Positions 1 through 9,860 of a DNA stretch of 64,000 nucleotides are shown here, piece after piece; within the stretch, counting starts at the first letter, position 1, and each line of letters begins with the position of its first letter. The DNA comes from Thermosynechococcaceae cyanobacterium MS004. GTDB lineage: Bacteria > Cyanobacteriota > Cyanobacteriia > Thermosynechococcales > Thermosynechococcaceae. The stretch is taken from positions 62,001 through 126,000 of the forward strand of contig JAKRSB010000115.1 of assembly GCA_022402525.1 (NCBI GenBank), read 5' to 3'. The notes under the pieces were generated by a model, which saw only the letters and a list, made by a program, of their open reading frames with translations, did not search any database and had not been told where the DNA came from. The translations under genes and the position numbers were made by a program.

Positions 1-584
1 GCTTGGCGGGCAACCAGTACGACATGCGTCAGATTTTTGACAATACCCTGGTCAAAGATCAGCCTGCCCTTGCCGTGACGCTGACGGAAAATCATGACTC
101 CCAGCCTCTCCAGTCCTTGGAGTCTGTCGTAGAGCCTTGGTTTAAGCCTTTGGCCTATGCGCTTATCCTGCTGCGGCGTGAAGGGTACCCCTGTATTTTT
201 TATGGCGACTACTATGGCGCGCACTATAAAGACAAGGGGCCGGACGGCAATGAATACGAAATTTGGATGGATAGCCATAAGTGGCTGATCGATAAGTTCT
301 TGGAGGCGCGTCAAGCTTACTGCTATGGCGATCAGTACGATTATTTTGACCACCCCAACACCCTCGGCTGGACTCGCCTAGGGGATGAAGCACATCCTGG
401 CGCAATGGCAGTTGTCCTCAGTAATGGGGACGCTGGCACAAAATGGATGGAGGTTGGCTTGCCCAACCAAACCTTTATCGACCTGACGGATCACATCAAC
501 GAACCGATTACCACCAATGATGAGGGGTGGGCTGAGTTTAGATGTGAGGGTGGATCGGTGTCGGTCTGGGCTCCCCAACCCTAG
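1..584 (+). CDS. Alpha-amylase (GH13), C-terminal part
   Basis: This is the 3' part of a gene that begins before the window; the frame is open from the first base. The motif ENHDSQ near the left edge is the conserved region IV of GH13 alpha-amylases, whose aspartate stabilises the transition state. It is followed by the end of the TIM barrel (FYGDYYG, then a helix with KFLEARQAYCYGDQYDYFD) and by the C-terminal beta domain (HPGAMAVVLSNGD ... WAEFRCEGGSVSVWAPQ). These match the soluble, liquefying-type alpha-amylases of bacteria, which hydrolyse alpha-1,4-glucan, here probably glycogen or maltodextrin. A strong hairpin terminator follows 40 bp later. The N-terminal catalytic residues and the start cannot be seen. 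Confidence 0.88.
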   Translation, partial: LAGNQYDMRQIFDNTLVKDQPALAVTLTENHDSQPLQSLESVVEPWFKPLAYALILLRREGYPCIFYGDYYGAHYKDKGPDGNEYEIWMDSHKWLIDKFLEARQAYCYGDQYDYFDHPNTLGWTRLGDEAHPGAMAVVLSNGDAGTKWMEVGLPNQTFIDLTDHINEPITTNDEGWAEFRCEGGSVSVWAPQP

Positions 585-625
585 CGAGTAGCGAGTTAGC
601 TTTATCTCAAAAGCTCCATAGATGG

Positions 626-658
626 AAAGCACCAGAAGACTCATCTTCTGGTGCTTTT
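626..658. terminator. Bidirectional intrinsic terminator
   Basis: A perfect 11-bp stem (GCACCAGAAGA at 629-639, TCTTCTGGTGC at 644-654) has a 4-nt loop, is preceded by A residues and followed by TTTT. It lies between the convergent amylase (+) and DUF4079 (-) genes and can serve both. Confidence 0.85.
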
Positions 659-710
659 TACGACCCCAAATGAGCAAAATTAAGGGGTATCCGAATCGGT
701 TGAGGAAACG

Positions 711-1175
711 CTATGCGTTGCTTAACAGCTTTTGCACAATTTGCAGCCCCGTGACGGCCTGCCAGCCAAACAGCCCCACCAGCACAATGTTGAGACTAAT
801 GTGGGCATATCGGGCAATATCGTTACCCTTCTGCATGAGGGGTGTTAGGCTGGCCGTGACTGCGACGATCGCCGTCATGCCAAGACCTGCCAGTAAGTGT
901 GGCCCCACAAACAGCTTCTGGTTCACTAGATAGGTAGAGGCCATCCCGCCAATGCTGCCCAGCACCATCAGCGCCAAAACAATGGAGCTGATCTGATGGT
1001 GCCTCACGTTAAACTTCTTTTGAATGAGCGCTTTTTTCTCGTCTCCAACCGCAGAGCGCGTCTGGCGGATTTTGAAGCCTAGATACATGGAATAGAGGGT
1101 AAGCGCCAGCAAGACCCACATGGTTACGGGATGGGCAAAATTGACGAGAGGCTCAAGGGCAGAAGGAATCGTCAT
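711..1175 (-). CDS. DUF4079 family membrane protein
   Basis: A 154-residue integral membrane protein with about four hydrophobic helices (roughly residues 15-33, 62-84, 93-113 and 125-143). It matches the cyanobacterial/plant DUF4079 family, whose function is not established. Histidines sit at the ends of the predicted helices (H15, H59, H60, H93, H125), a pattern seen in small membrane haem proteins; haem binding is my inference and is not shown. The ATG at 1175 is the only reasonable start. It lies downstream of the SbcC-like gene on the same strand, 108 bp away, so it may have its own promoter in the AT-rich stretch 1195-1240. Confidence 0.75.
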   Translation of the reverse strand: MTIPSALEPLVNFAHPVTMWVLLALTLYSMYLGFKIRQTRSAVGDEKKALIQKKFNVRHHQISSIVLALMVLGSIGGMASTYLVNQKLFVGPHLLAGLGMTAIVAVTASLTPLMQKGNDIARYAHISLNIVLVGLFGWQAVTGLQIVQKLLSNA

Positions 1176-1283
1176 GGGTTCGAGGGTTCAATAGGGCTAA
1201 TCTTTATAAAACTTATCATAATACGAAGTTATCATAGGCCACTGCCTGCGGTTTGGGGTAGCGGATTATTGCCTGGGGCAGGT

Positions 1284-4013
1284 CTACCGCTCAATCCGAA
1301 TCACGTGCTCCGTGACGTTTTCAAAGGTGTCGTCATGACTAATCACGATGAGCTGCCGGAAGGCCTTGAGGTTGCTGATGGCCTCGGCGAGCTGCTGGCG
1401 ACGCACCTGATCCATGTTGGTGGTGGGCTCGTCAAAGAAGGCGATGTCCACATCTGCCAGGACGCGCAACAGGGCAAGACGCACGGCTAGGGCGGCACAC
1501 ATTTGCTCACCCCCCGATAGGCTTTTAAAGCTGCGCCAGTAGCCGCGTTCTTGCACCTGAATTTCGTAATCTTCTGTCCATCTGAGGGTGACCTCGTCTC
1601 GGTTAAGCAGTTCTCTAAAGAGCTTTTCAGCTTCGTGGGAGACTTCTGCTAAGTAGTAGCCAGTAATGCGTGGCCCGCTCTGGCTAAAGATGCTCCGTGC
1701 ATCTCCAATAAACTGCAGCACCTGCTGCTTTTGCACCAGCGCGAGTCGATCCTGCGCCTGCTGCTGGGCGATCGCCTCTCTTTGGGCTAAGCGCTGCTCT
1801 AGGTCTTTGAGCTGAGCCTGTTTAGGCTGGAGGCCACCCTGGAGCTGATCTCTGCGCTGCTGAAGCTGGGCGAGGGTCTGCTGAAGGAGGGGAAGCTGAT
1901 GCAGCTCAGCGGATTGCTGAGCCTGATGGAGCTGCAGCTTAGCCTGCTCAACGTCTGCCTGGAGCGTTTCTAATTCAGCGGCGGTGGCCTTGCGCTCTGG
2001 GTCAAGTACCCGAAACCGATTGGCCTGTTCTCGATGCCGAAGGTACTGCTGATGGGCGGCTTGATGGCTTGTGACTAGCTGCTGCTGGGTGTCAAGCTGC
2101 GCGTCTAGGCCCTCAAAGGCCGCTAGCTCCTGCTCTTTTGCCGCAATTTCTGGCTGCATTAGGGCAAGCTCGGCCTGAACTTTAGCCAGGTGGGTCTGGA
2201 GCGTTTGGGCCTGCTGGAGCTGCTGCGCGAGGAGGCGCAGTCTTCCTTTCGGGTCGTTGAGCTGGGTCAGCTCTGTTTGTAGCTGGGTGAGCTGTGCCTG
2301 AAGAATGGGTGTCTGGGAAAGCTGCCGATCGCTTTCTGCGGCTTGCTGTTGGAGCTGGGTCAGTTCTTGCTGGTACTCTGCATCCTGCTGCTGCTTGTGG
2401 GGCAGGATGGCAATCTGCTGCTGGAGCACGCGCAGGGACTGAATTTGCTCGGCCAACCCCTGAAGCTGATCTTCAACTTTAGATGCAGGGTCGATGAGCG
2501 GCTGCAGAAACTCTTGGAGCGATCGCAGGGTTTCTGTGTTGAGCGCTGCGCCAGACTTTAGCACCTGCTGGACAAAGGCTAAATCGGGATGGCTGGCGAG
2601 TAAGGGAGCCAGCATTCGCTGGGCCAGGGGCATCTGTTTGAGATGGCGATCCTGATTGACCTGCACTTGGGATACAAGGGTCTGTAGCGCCTCGGCAAAG
2701 GATTGGCCAGCCCGTGCCTGACTTTGGGCGGTTAATAACCGCTGCTGCTCTTGCTCTAGCCAGGGGAGCTGCTCGACTTGGGGCTGGACGGCCTGGAGCG
2801 CTGCCATATCTTCTTGGAGACGCGATCGCTGGGCTTGGCGCTGGGCAATCTGTGTCTTCAGCGCTTCCTGAGCCATCTGGCGTGAGGCTAGGGACTGTAA
2901 GGTTTGCTGGGTCTGGTGCAGCTGTTGCTCTAGCTGCTCTTGGCGAGGCGCTAAAGCCTGCCACTGGGACTGATCCTGCCGGAGTTCGGCAAAGGTGACG
3001 AGCTGCCCCTGAAGTTGGGATAACTCCCCTTCGCGATCGCGCAGACGATTGCGTAAAGTATCCCGCTGACGGAGGACGTTTTGCTGCTGACGGCGCTGGT
3101 CTGCGAGGTGCTTGAGCGCTTCTTGAGCTGCCTCATAGGCTTGAAAGGCGGGCCGATGGGTGCGGCAAATCTCTACGGACTGCTGCGCCTGAAGACAGTC
3201 TGCCTCTAGCCGCAGCAGGGAGTCTGCTTTACTCGCAAGCTGCAGCTCTAGCTGCCGAAACTCAGCCTCTAGCCCCTGCACCCGCTGTGCTGCTGCCAGC
3301 AGCCGATCCACCTCAAGTTGACGCTGGGCTAAGTCTTGGGTTAGCTCCTCAATTTGCACTTCTTCTTGCGCCACCTCAGCCTTTAGAGTTGTCTCCTGCT
3401 GCTGGAGGCTATTCCAGTCGGCAAGCTGCTGTTCGTAGCTAGCCAACTGCTGGGCGAGGGTGGAAACCTGGGCTTTGGCGTAGGTTTCGAGATTGCGCAT
3501 TTGGTCATAGGTCTGCCGATACTCTTCCACCTTCAGAATGGGGTCAAAAATTTTTTTGCGATCGTTGGGGCGCTTTAAAAAGTCTGAGGTGAAGGTTCCC
3601 TGGGGAATCCCAATGGTTTCGGCAAATAGTCGAGATAAGTCCATCTGGGGCGGCACTCCCAAATGCTGGCGCATCCAGGCCTGTACATCTTCGAGCTTGC
3701 GCAAGCCCAGGTTGACGTTAATTTGCGGGTCGAATAGGTCATACCCGCGACTGGTACAGCGCCGTGCTTCATAGACGCGCCCATCCAGGCTTGACACAAA
3801 CTGCACCGCAACCTGGGCGCTTTTCGCCCCCATCCGAATCAGCTCGCCCCGCGTATAGTCGCTGTGGTCAAACAGCACCCAGGCGATCGCCTCTAGGATG
3901 GTGGTTTTGCCAGCCCCATTTTCGCCGCAGATGGCGTTGGTTCCAGGCTGAAACGTAAACGCGCGATCGGCATGGGTCTTAAAATTTTTGAGCGAGACAG
4001 AGCGAATTTCCAT
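1284..4013 (-). CDS. SbcC/Rad50/SMC-like ATPase
   Basis: About 909 residues. The N-terminus carries a Walker A motif GENGAGKT (residues 30-37) in the typical setting SLKNFKTH...F. A very long Gln/Leu-rich coiled coil (about 190-770) follows, and the C-terminus carries the ABC signature LSGGEQ (about 832-837), Walker B IAFFDEP (about 857-863) and a D-loop/H-switch ending in ISHDD. This is the split-ATPase architecture of SbcC/Rad50 proteins, which process DNA ends together with the SbcD/Mre11 nuclease. No SbcD gene is adjacent. No CxxC zinc-hook pair is visible in the coiled coil, unlike classical SbcC. I chose the ATG at 4013 rather than the upstream in-frame ATG at 4064 because homologous sequence starts MEIRSVSLKNF and because the 51-bp extension overlaps the prxQ terminator. 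Confidence 0.85.
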   Translation of the reverse strand: MEIRSVSLKNFKTHADRAFTFQPGTNAICGENGAGKTTILEAIAWVLFDHSDYTRGELIRMGAKSAQVAVQFVSSLDGRVYEARRCTSRGYDLFDPQINVNLGLRKLEDVQAWMRQHLGVPPQMDLSRLFAETIGIPQGTFTSDFLKRPNDRKKIFDPILKVEEYRQTYDQMRNLETYAKAQVSTLAQQLASYEQQLADWNSLQQQETTLKAEVAQEEVQIEELTQDLAQRQLEVDRLLAAAQRVQGLEAEFRQLELQLASKADSLLRLEADCLQAQQSVEICRTHRPAFQAYEAAQEALKHLADQRRQQQNVLRQRDTLRNRLRDREGELSQLQGQLVTFAELRQDQSQWQALAPRQEQLEQQLHQTQQTLQSLASRQMAQEALKTQIAQRQAQRSRLQEDMAALQAVQPQVEQLPWLEQEQQRLLTAQSQARAGQSFAEALQTLVSQVQVNQDRHLKQMPLAQRMLAPLLASHPDLAFVQQVLKSGAALNTETLRSLQEFLQPLIDPASKVEDQLQGLAEQIQSLRVLQQQIAILPHKQQQDAEYQQELTQLQQQAAESDRQLSQTPILQAQLTQLQTELTQLNDPKGRLRLLAQQLQQAQTLQTHLAKVQAELALMQPEIAAKEQELAAFEGLDAQLDTQQQLVTSHQAAHQQYLRHREQANRFRVLDPERKATAAELETLQADVEQAKLQLHQAQQSAELHQLPLLQQTLAQLQQRRDQLQGGLQPKQAQLKDLEQRLAQREAIAQQQAQDRLALVQKQQVLQFIGDARSIFSQSGPRITGYYLAEVSHEAEKLFRELLNRDEVTLRWTEDYEIQVQERGYWRSFKSLSGGEQMCAALAVRLALLRVLADVDIAFFDEPTTNMDQVRRQQLAEAISNLKAFRQLIVISHDDTFENVTEHVIRIER

Positions 4014-4041
4014 GGCGGCCGTTTGACGAGTAACCCGGATG

Positions 4042-4072
4042 AAAAAAGCGGGATAGGTAGCCATCCCGCTTC
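4042..4072 (-). terminator. Intrinsic terminator of prxQ
   Basis: On the minus strand AAGCGGGAT and ATCCCGCTT form a 9-bp stem followed by TTTTTT. It lies about 60 bp after the prxQ stop codon and directly before the SbcC-like start, so it separates the two transcripts. Confidence 0.75.
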
Positions 4073-4130
4073 TTGCCTAGACAGTATCTTGCTGGAAGGC
4101 CAGATCACTTGAAAGCCAGATCAGACTCGA

Positions 4131-4568
4131 TTACAGACCTAAATCAGCCAAGATGTCCGTGGCGTGGGTTTCGGTATTAATGGTGGTGTAGACATGGGAA
4201 ATGGTGCCGGCTGCATCAATCACGTAGGTCACGCGCTTGGCATAGCCGCCCCCGTCCACGTCGTAAGCTTGAATAATGGAGCGATCAACATCCGCCAAGA
4301 GCGGAAACGGGAGGTTAAATTTTTCCGTGAATTGTTGATGGGAAGTTTCACCATCGGCACTAACGCCTAAGACGACAATATCTTTCCCTTGATAGGCTGA
4401 ATAGTTGTCCCGGAAGCTACAGGCTTCTTTGGTGCAGCCAGGGGTGTCGTCCTTGGGATAAAAGTAAAGAATGACGGTTTTGCCGGCAAAATCCGCAAGG
4501 GAGACGGAATTGCCCTGGGTATCTTTGGTAGTGAAGGTTGGGGCAGGTGTGCCAACAGTTAAAGCCAT
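4131..4568 (-). CDS. prxQ: Peroxiredoxin Q / BCP family
   Basis: A 145-residue thiol peroxidase. The sequence DDTPGCTKEAC contains the peroxidatic cysteine C45 and a resolving cysteine C50 five residues later, the hallmark of the atypical 2-Cys BCP/PrxQ class. These enzymes reduce H2O2 and alkyl hydroperoxides with electrons from thioredoxin. Residues 1-30 (VGTPAPTFTTKDTQGNSVSL) and the rest fit the family over the full length. The ATG at 4568 begins the conserved MALTVG. No signal peptide is present, so it is cytosolic. It is followed by its own terminator and is probably monocistronic. Confidence 0.92.
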   Translation of the reverse strand: MALTVGTPAPTFTTKDTQGNSVSLADFAGKTVILYFYPKDDTPGCTKEACSFRDNYSAYQGKDIVVLGVSADGETSHQQFTEKFNLPFPLLADVDRSIIQAYDVDGGGYAKRVTYVIDAAGTISHVYTTINTETHATDILADLGL

Positions 4569-4704
4569 GATGATCCTTCGCTGATAAACTCAAGTCAAAT
4601 CAAGTCAAGTTCAGGAGCGCTTGAAAGTCTCTTGAACCTTCACATATTTTAATCTTGAATGGGTTGCGTCAACGGTGGGTTTTGCGATCGCGAACCCCAA
4701 TTGC

Positions 4705-7068
4705 TCAAGGACGCGGCCAGCGGGAAGCATGGGGGAGAGGCGCGAGGGGCTGTGGGTAGGGAATGCGCTGATGGTTGACCTGCTGCCACACACAGACAAA
4801 AACTTGGGCCAGGGTTTTGAGATCTTCTCGGTTTAACCCAGAGTCTTTAAGCTGATCGCCCTGCCAGCGCGCCTTAAAAATTTGATTGATGGTGCGCAGC
4901 GCCACGGCAGGGTCTTCTTGCTTCATGGAGCGCAGCGCGGCCTCGCAGGAGTCGGCCAGCATCACAATGCCAGTTTCACGGCTTTGCGGGGCAGGGCCAG
5001 CATAGCGAAAATCTTCTTCGTGGATGGGGACTGGGGCTGGCTTTGCCTGCTCCATTTGGCAGGCTTGCTGGTAAAAATAGCTGATCAGCATTGTGCCCTG
5101 ATGCTCTGGAATAAAGGCCTGCACTGCACCAGGAAGCCCAGCCTTCCGCGCCATCACTAGCCCTTCTGTGACGTGCTTGCGAATGAGTTCGGCACTCACC
5201 CAGGGGTCATTGATTTCCGCGTGCTTGTTGGGGGCACCAAACTGATTCTCAATGAAGGCTTGGGGGTCGTGCATTTTGCCGATATCGTGGTACAGGGTGC
5301 CAGTGCGCACCAACTCGACGTTGCAGTCTAGGGCGCGGGCTCCGGCTTCGGCCAGGGTGGTGACAAAGTGGGTGTGCTGAAAGGTGCCAGGGGCAGTTTC
5401 GGCTAGCTTTTTGAGGAGGGGACGGTTGGGGTTGGCTAGCTCGGCCAGCCGGACGGGCGTAATGAGGTCAAAGAGCTTTTCGAGGTAAGGGCTGACGCCG
5501 ATCGCAATAATGCACCAGCCCACCCCAATTAAGCCTTGACGGAGGGCAATGCCCCAGGCGCTGTCCAGCCCAAAGGGATCACGCAGCCCCAGAAGCACAA
5601 TGTAGGCCACCGTCTGAGTTGCGCCTAGAATAATGCTCACCCGCGCTAACTCTTCACGCGATCGCGCGAAGCCCGCCATCACGCTGCCCACCAAACTGCC
5701 CAGAACAATCACCCCAAAGGTCATGCCGCTGACCTGAAGCCCAAGGGGAATCAACAGCCCCAGCAGCAGCACCGCCGCAGCGCCGAGTCTTGCTCCATAA
5801 AAGCTTCCCAAGAGCACCCCCACGGCAGGTAGCGTGGTGTAGACTACTTCTGTGACGCCAATCATGAGTGGTGCGCTAAGGGCCAACAGCAGCACCAAAG
5901 CGTCATCTAGATACCGCCAGGAACGGTGTGATCGCGTGAGCTTCGCGTAAATCCCCACCGCCCCGCTGATGGCCATCATCACGAGAAGCAGCCCGCTAAA
6001 GTTAGGCTCACGGCGGCTAAGGCCAAAATGATCTAGTAGGGCAAAGCTTGCGGAAGTAATGGGCTGGCCCTGCCGCACAATCAGGTCGCCTCGCCGAATC
6101 TGCACCTCAATGGGCTGAATTTGCTGCGCGGCCCTCTCCTGCTGGCGAAAGCTCTCCGCAGGATTCAGCACCACGTTGGAGCGCAATACAGCAGGCAAAA
6201 GCTGAAGGGCCGCCTGCTGTTCCAGAACATCCCAATCTTTGACCTGAACCGCCACTGCACGCTGAGTCACATCCGGCAACAGCCCTGGCGCAATGCCCTG
6301 GATCAGCATTTTCTGCAAGATATCCCGCGATCGAGTCTTGAGCGCAGTCCAGCCTGAATCTGAGATATCTAGAATTGGCTCAACCTGGAGAGCGGCAAGC
6401 TCATCGGAGGCAGAGCGCCGCGCAAACTGGTACTGATCATTGGCCTGCCGCGATCGCTGAGCAATCTCCTGGCGTGCAGACAGGGGGCGACTCGCTAGGG
6501 CTTGTAACTCAGCCCAACTCTGCTTCAAGGCTGGGGGCGAAAACGTCTCTGAGCGCGGATTGCTATCTAAGGCCAGGGCGCTCAGCAATGTCTCTAGCTG
6601 TGATCGATCAATGCTTCGTAGGGTTCGCTGTACCTCAGTGGAGAGCAAGCCCGTGGACACATAAGGTAAAGCTCCCGCCAGTCTGCGCAGGGACTGAGCC
6701 TGGGTAAGCAGGTTTGTAAAATCTGCGTTGATCTGCTCAGTCGCGGGTTCACTTATCGTAAAAGCGTTGAGGGCAGACTGTCGTGCCGCCTTTCGCGCTT
6801 CTGAGGTTGCAATTTTATCTTCAACCTGCGCGTTCTGAGGGGCATAGAGCGTCTGAGGGGCAGGGGTTCTGATGGTGAGCTGAGGCTCGTTATAGTACCG
6901 AGAGCCAATGGCAGCCGTTAAGCTCAAGACCGCAAAGAGCGCAAACAGCCAAGACAACCAAGCCCCTCTCGACCGTCGTCGAGGCCGCTGGGACGCATCT
7001 CGCAAATTCCCTAAGCCTTCCAGCATCCAGGGTGTTTGCACTAATCTTTTCAAAAACCGAAAAATCAT
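4705..7068 (-). CDS. 7TM-HD domain phosphohydrolase (PgpH-like)
   Basis: A 787-residue protein. A short cytosolic N-terminus is followed by one transmembrane helix (about 38-57), an extracytoplasmic 7TMR-HDED region (about 60-340), seven close hydrophobic helices (about 350-535) and a cytosolic HD domain (about 550-760). Metal-ligand motifs HTHFVTTL (about 562) and YHDIGKM (about 593) are intact, as is the later EHQG. This is the architecture of PgpH, which degrades c-di-AMP in Listeria, and the same job in cyanobacteria is likely but inferred. The ATG at 7068 fits. It stands between prxQ and thiC, both on the same strand, separated by long spacers. Confidence 0.88.
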   Translation of the reverse strand: MIFRFLKRLVQTPWMLEGLGNLRDASQRPRRRSRGAWLSWLFALFAVLSLTAAIGSRYYNEPQLTIRTPAPQTLYAPQNAQVEDKIATSEARKAARQSALNAFTISEPATEQINADFTNLLTQAQSLRRLAGALPYVSTGLLSTEVQRTLRSIDRSQLETLLSALALDSNPRSETFSPPALKQSWAELQALASRPLSARQEIAQRSRQANDQYQFARRSASDELAALQVEPILDISDSGWTALKTRSRDILQKMLIQGIAPGLLPDVTQRAVAVQVKDWDVLEQQAALQLLPAVLRSNVVLNPAESFRQQERAAQQIQPIEVQIRRGDLIVRQGQPITSASFALLDHFGLSRREPNFSGLLLVMMAISGAVGIYAKLTRSHRSWRYLDDALVLLLALSAPLMIGVTEVVYTTLPAVGVLLGSFYGARLGAAAVLLLGLLIPLGLQVSGMTFGVIVLGSLVGSVMAGFARSREELARVSIILGATQTVAYIVLLGLRDPFGLDSAWGIALRQGLIGVGWCIIAIGVSPYLEKLFDLITPVRLAELANPNRPLLKKLAETAPGTFQHTHFVTTLAEAGARALDCNVELVRTGTLYHDIGKMHDPQAFIENQFGAPNKHAEINDPWVSAELIRKHVTEGLVMARKAGLPGAVQAFIPEHQGTMLISYFYQQACQMEQAKPAPVPIHEEDFRYAGPAPQSRETGIVMLADSCEAALRSMKQEDPAVALRTINQIFKARWQGDQLKDSGLNREDLKTLAQVFVCVWQQVNHQRIPYPQPLAPLPHASRWPRP

Positions 7069-7285
7069 ACTCGAAGCTGTGCATAGAGCAGCCGACCCTG
7101 ATACAGCACGCCCTACTGTATCCCTCTCATCACAACCACCATCCGAGAAATAGCCCTGGGCTATCTTAATTTAGCGTCATCTTAGTAGCGCCATCTTAGC
7201 ATTTCGTCTCTGCCCCTTCCGGCTCATAGCGATCGCCCGAAGCCCGAACCACCCTGAATCCCAAGGCACGCTGGCCTTGACTCAC

Positions 7286-7317
7286 AAAAACAGCCTGTCA
7301 TCGACAGGCTGTTTGAT
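7286..7317 (-). terminator. Intrinsic terminator of thiC
   Basis: A perfect stem CAGCCTGTC (7291-7299) / GACAGGCTG (7303-7311), extended by A:T pairs, has a 3-nt loop. On the minus strand it is followed by TTTTTT, about 100 bp after the thiC stop. Confidence 0.8.
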
Positions 7318-7418
7318 TGCTGAATTCATGCGTTACCCGTCTAGCTACTTATCTAGCTATCTATATAAGACAAGATCGATAGCCAGATAGGGGACACCGA
7401 GGAAACGTTGCCGTAGCC

Positions 7419-8900
<1,482 letters not shown>

Positions 8901-9167
8901 TGCGGATCCTATCACCTACGTTCACTCTGTACCTTAATTGCAGACATCAAATTGCGGACATCAAGTTTTGTCGCTGACTGCTGGCGATCGCCTATCCTGC
9001 GATCGCACAATAATGCAGCGCTATTGTTGCCGCTCATAACTCTTGTTGCCCATAACTCTTGTTTCTCATCACTCTTGTTTCTCATCACTCTTGTTTCTCA
9101 TCACTCTTGTTGCATATAACTCTTGTTGCATATAACTCTTGCCGCTCAAATTCCTGGGGGTGCTCCT
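8901..9167. other. Divergent intergenic region thiC / 9168 gene
   Basis: This region lies between the thiC riboswitch and the next plus-strand gene. It must hold the thiC promoter and, from 9024 on, a tandem repeat block. No RNA gene was recognised. Confidence 0.5.
9024..9140 (+). repeat. 16-bp tandem repeat, about seven copies
   Basis: Units of about 16 bp of the type TTGTTTCTCATCACTC or TTGTTGCATATAACTC follow each other without gaps. The three central copies are identical and the flanking ones vary. The block ends 27 bp before the chosen start of the next gene. Confidence 0.85.
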
Positions 9168-9707
9168 GTGACCGTTCCTGCCTCTGATATTTCTCGCCAG
9201 CAGGCCATGCAGCTCATGCAGCCTGCTTTTATTCGCGTCATCGACCACCTGCGGACAACCTTGGCGCAGTCGGACTGGAAAGGGCAGTACGAAACGTTTC
9301 AGACATGGCCCCCAGAAACCTCCCCTGAAGTGCAGGCCGAGGTGCTGTACTTGCTAGATGAGCTAGAGGCCGCAGCAGAGAGCGATCGCCCAGCCCTAGA
9401 GGATCAGCTTGCAGCGCTCCCCCAGCCGATTTCGGTCTATTTGCTGCATCTCACCAAAGGGGAACCAGCCAAAGGAGAACCAGCCAAAGGAGAACCAGCC
9501 CACACCCTCAACCTTTGGGAACTCTGCTATCAGATTTGTTTTCTGGACTACGCCCCTCAGATTAACCGCACCACTTTTGCTGAAGTTCCCTTGGACACCG
9601 CAACGGCAGACCATACCCTCCTGGACGAAGCCAGCGAAGTAGACTGGACTAAGCTAGACCTGAAGGCCGCAGCGGTTGTCCAGGAAGCGTTTACAGCGCT
9701 GGCGTGA
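9168..9707 (+). CDS. Conserved cyanobacterial hypothetical protein
   Basis: About 179 residues, acidic, with no signal peptide or membrane helix. The N-terminal block (DISRQQAMQLMQPAFIRVIDHLR) and the pattern LWELCYQICFLDY look conserved and resemble a cyanobacterial family of unknown function. I chose GTG 9168 because upstream in-frame TTG codons lie inside the 16-bp tandem repeat. A threefold 15-bp repeat at 9456-9500 encodes KGEPA three times and looks like a recent local expansion. No function is proposed. Confidence 0.65.
   Translation: MTVPASDISRQQAMQLMQPAFIRVIDHLRTTLAQSDWKGQYETFQTWPPETSPEVQAEVLYLLDELEAAAESDRPALEDQLAALPQPISVYLLHLTKGEPAKGEPAKGEPAHTLNLWELCYQICFLDYAPQINRTTFAEVPLDTATADHTLLDEASEVDWTKLDLKAAAVVQEAFTALA
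9456..9500 (+). repeat. 15-bp coding tandem repeat (KGEPA x3)
   Basis: Three copies of AAAGGAGAACCAGCC occur, the first with one substitution, inside the hypothetical gene. The unit length is a multiple of three, so the frame is kept. Confidence 0.9.
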
Positions 9708-9860
9708 GTTTGGGTTGAATTCTCCAGCACAATAGCCCATTGAATCTCCTTCTCCAGTAGGAATACCCTCTTTAATCAAAATTTGATCGGCGCTAGAATT
9801 GGAAGCTAAAGATCAATGCTGAATTTAGTGCTGAAGATTCGTTAAAAGTAGGCAAAACGA

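Noticed and set aside
1222-1232. TACGAAGTTAT, identical to part of a loxP arm, also at 23681-23691
   Set aside because: Only half of one arm is present at each site, there is no inverted partner and no Cre-like gene; an 11-bp match twice is likely chance.
2479-2998. Long frames on both strands inside the SbcC-like gene
   Set aside because: They are shadows caused by the GC-rich, repetitive coiled-coil coding sequence; composition is Ala/Pro/Arg-rich without any domain.
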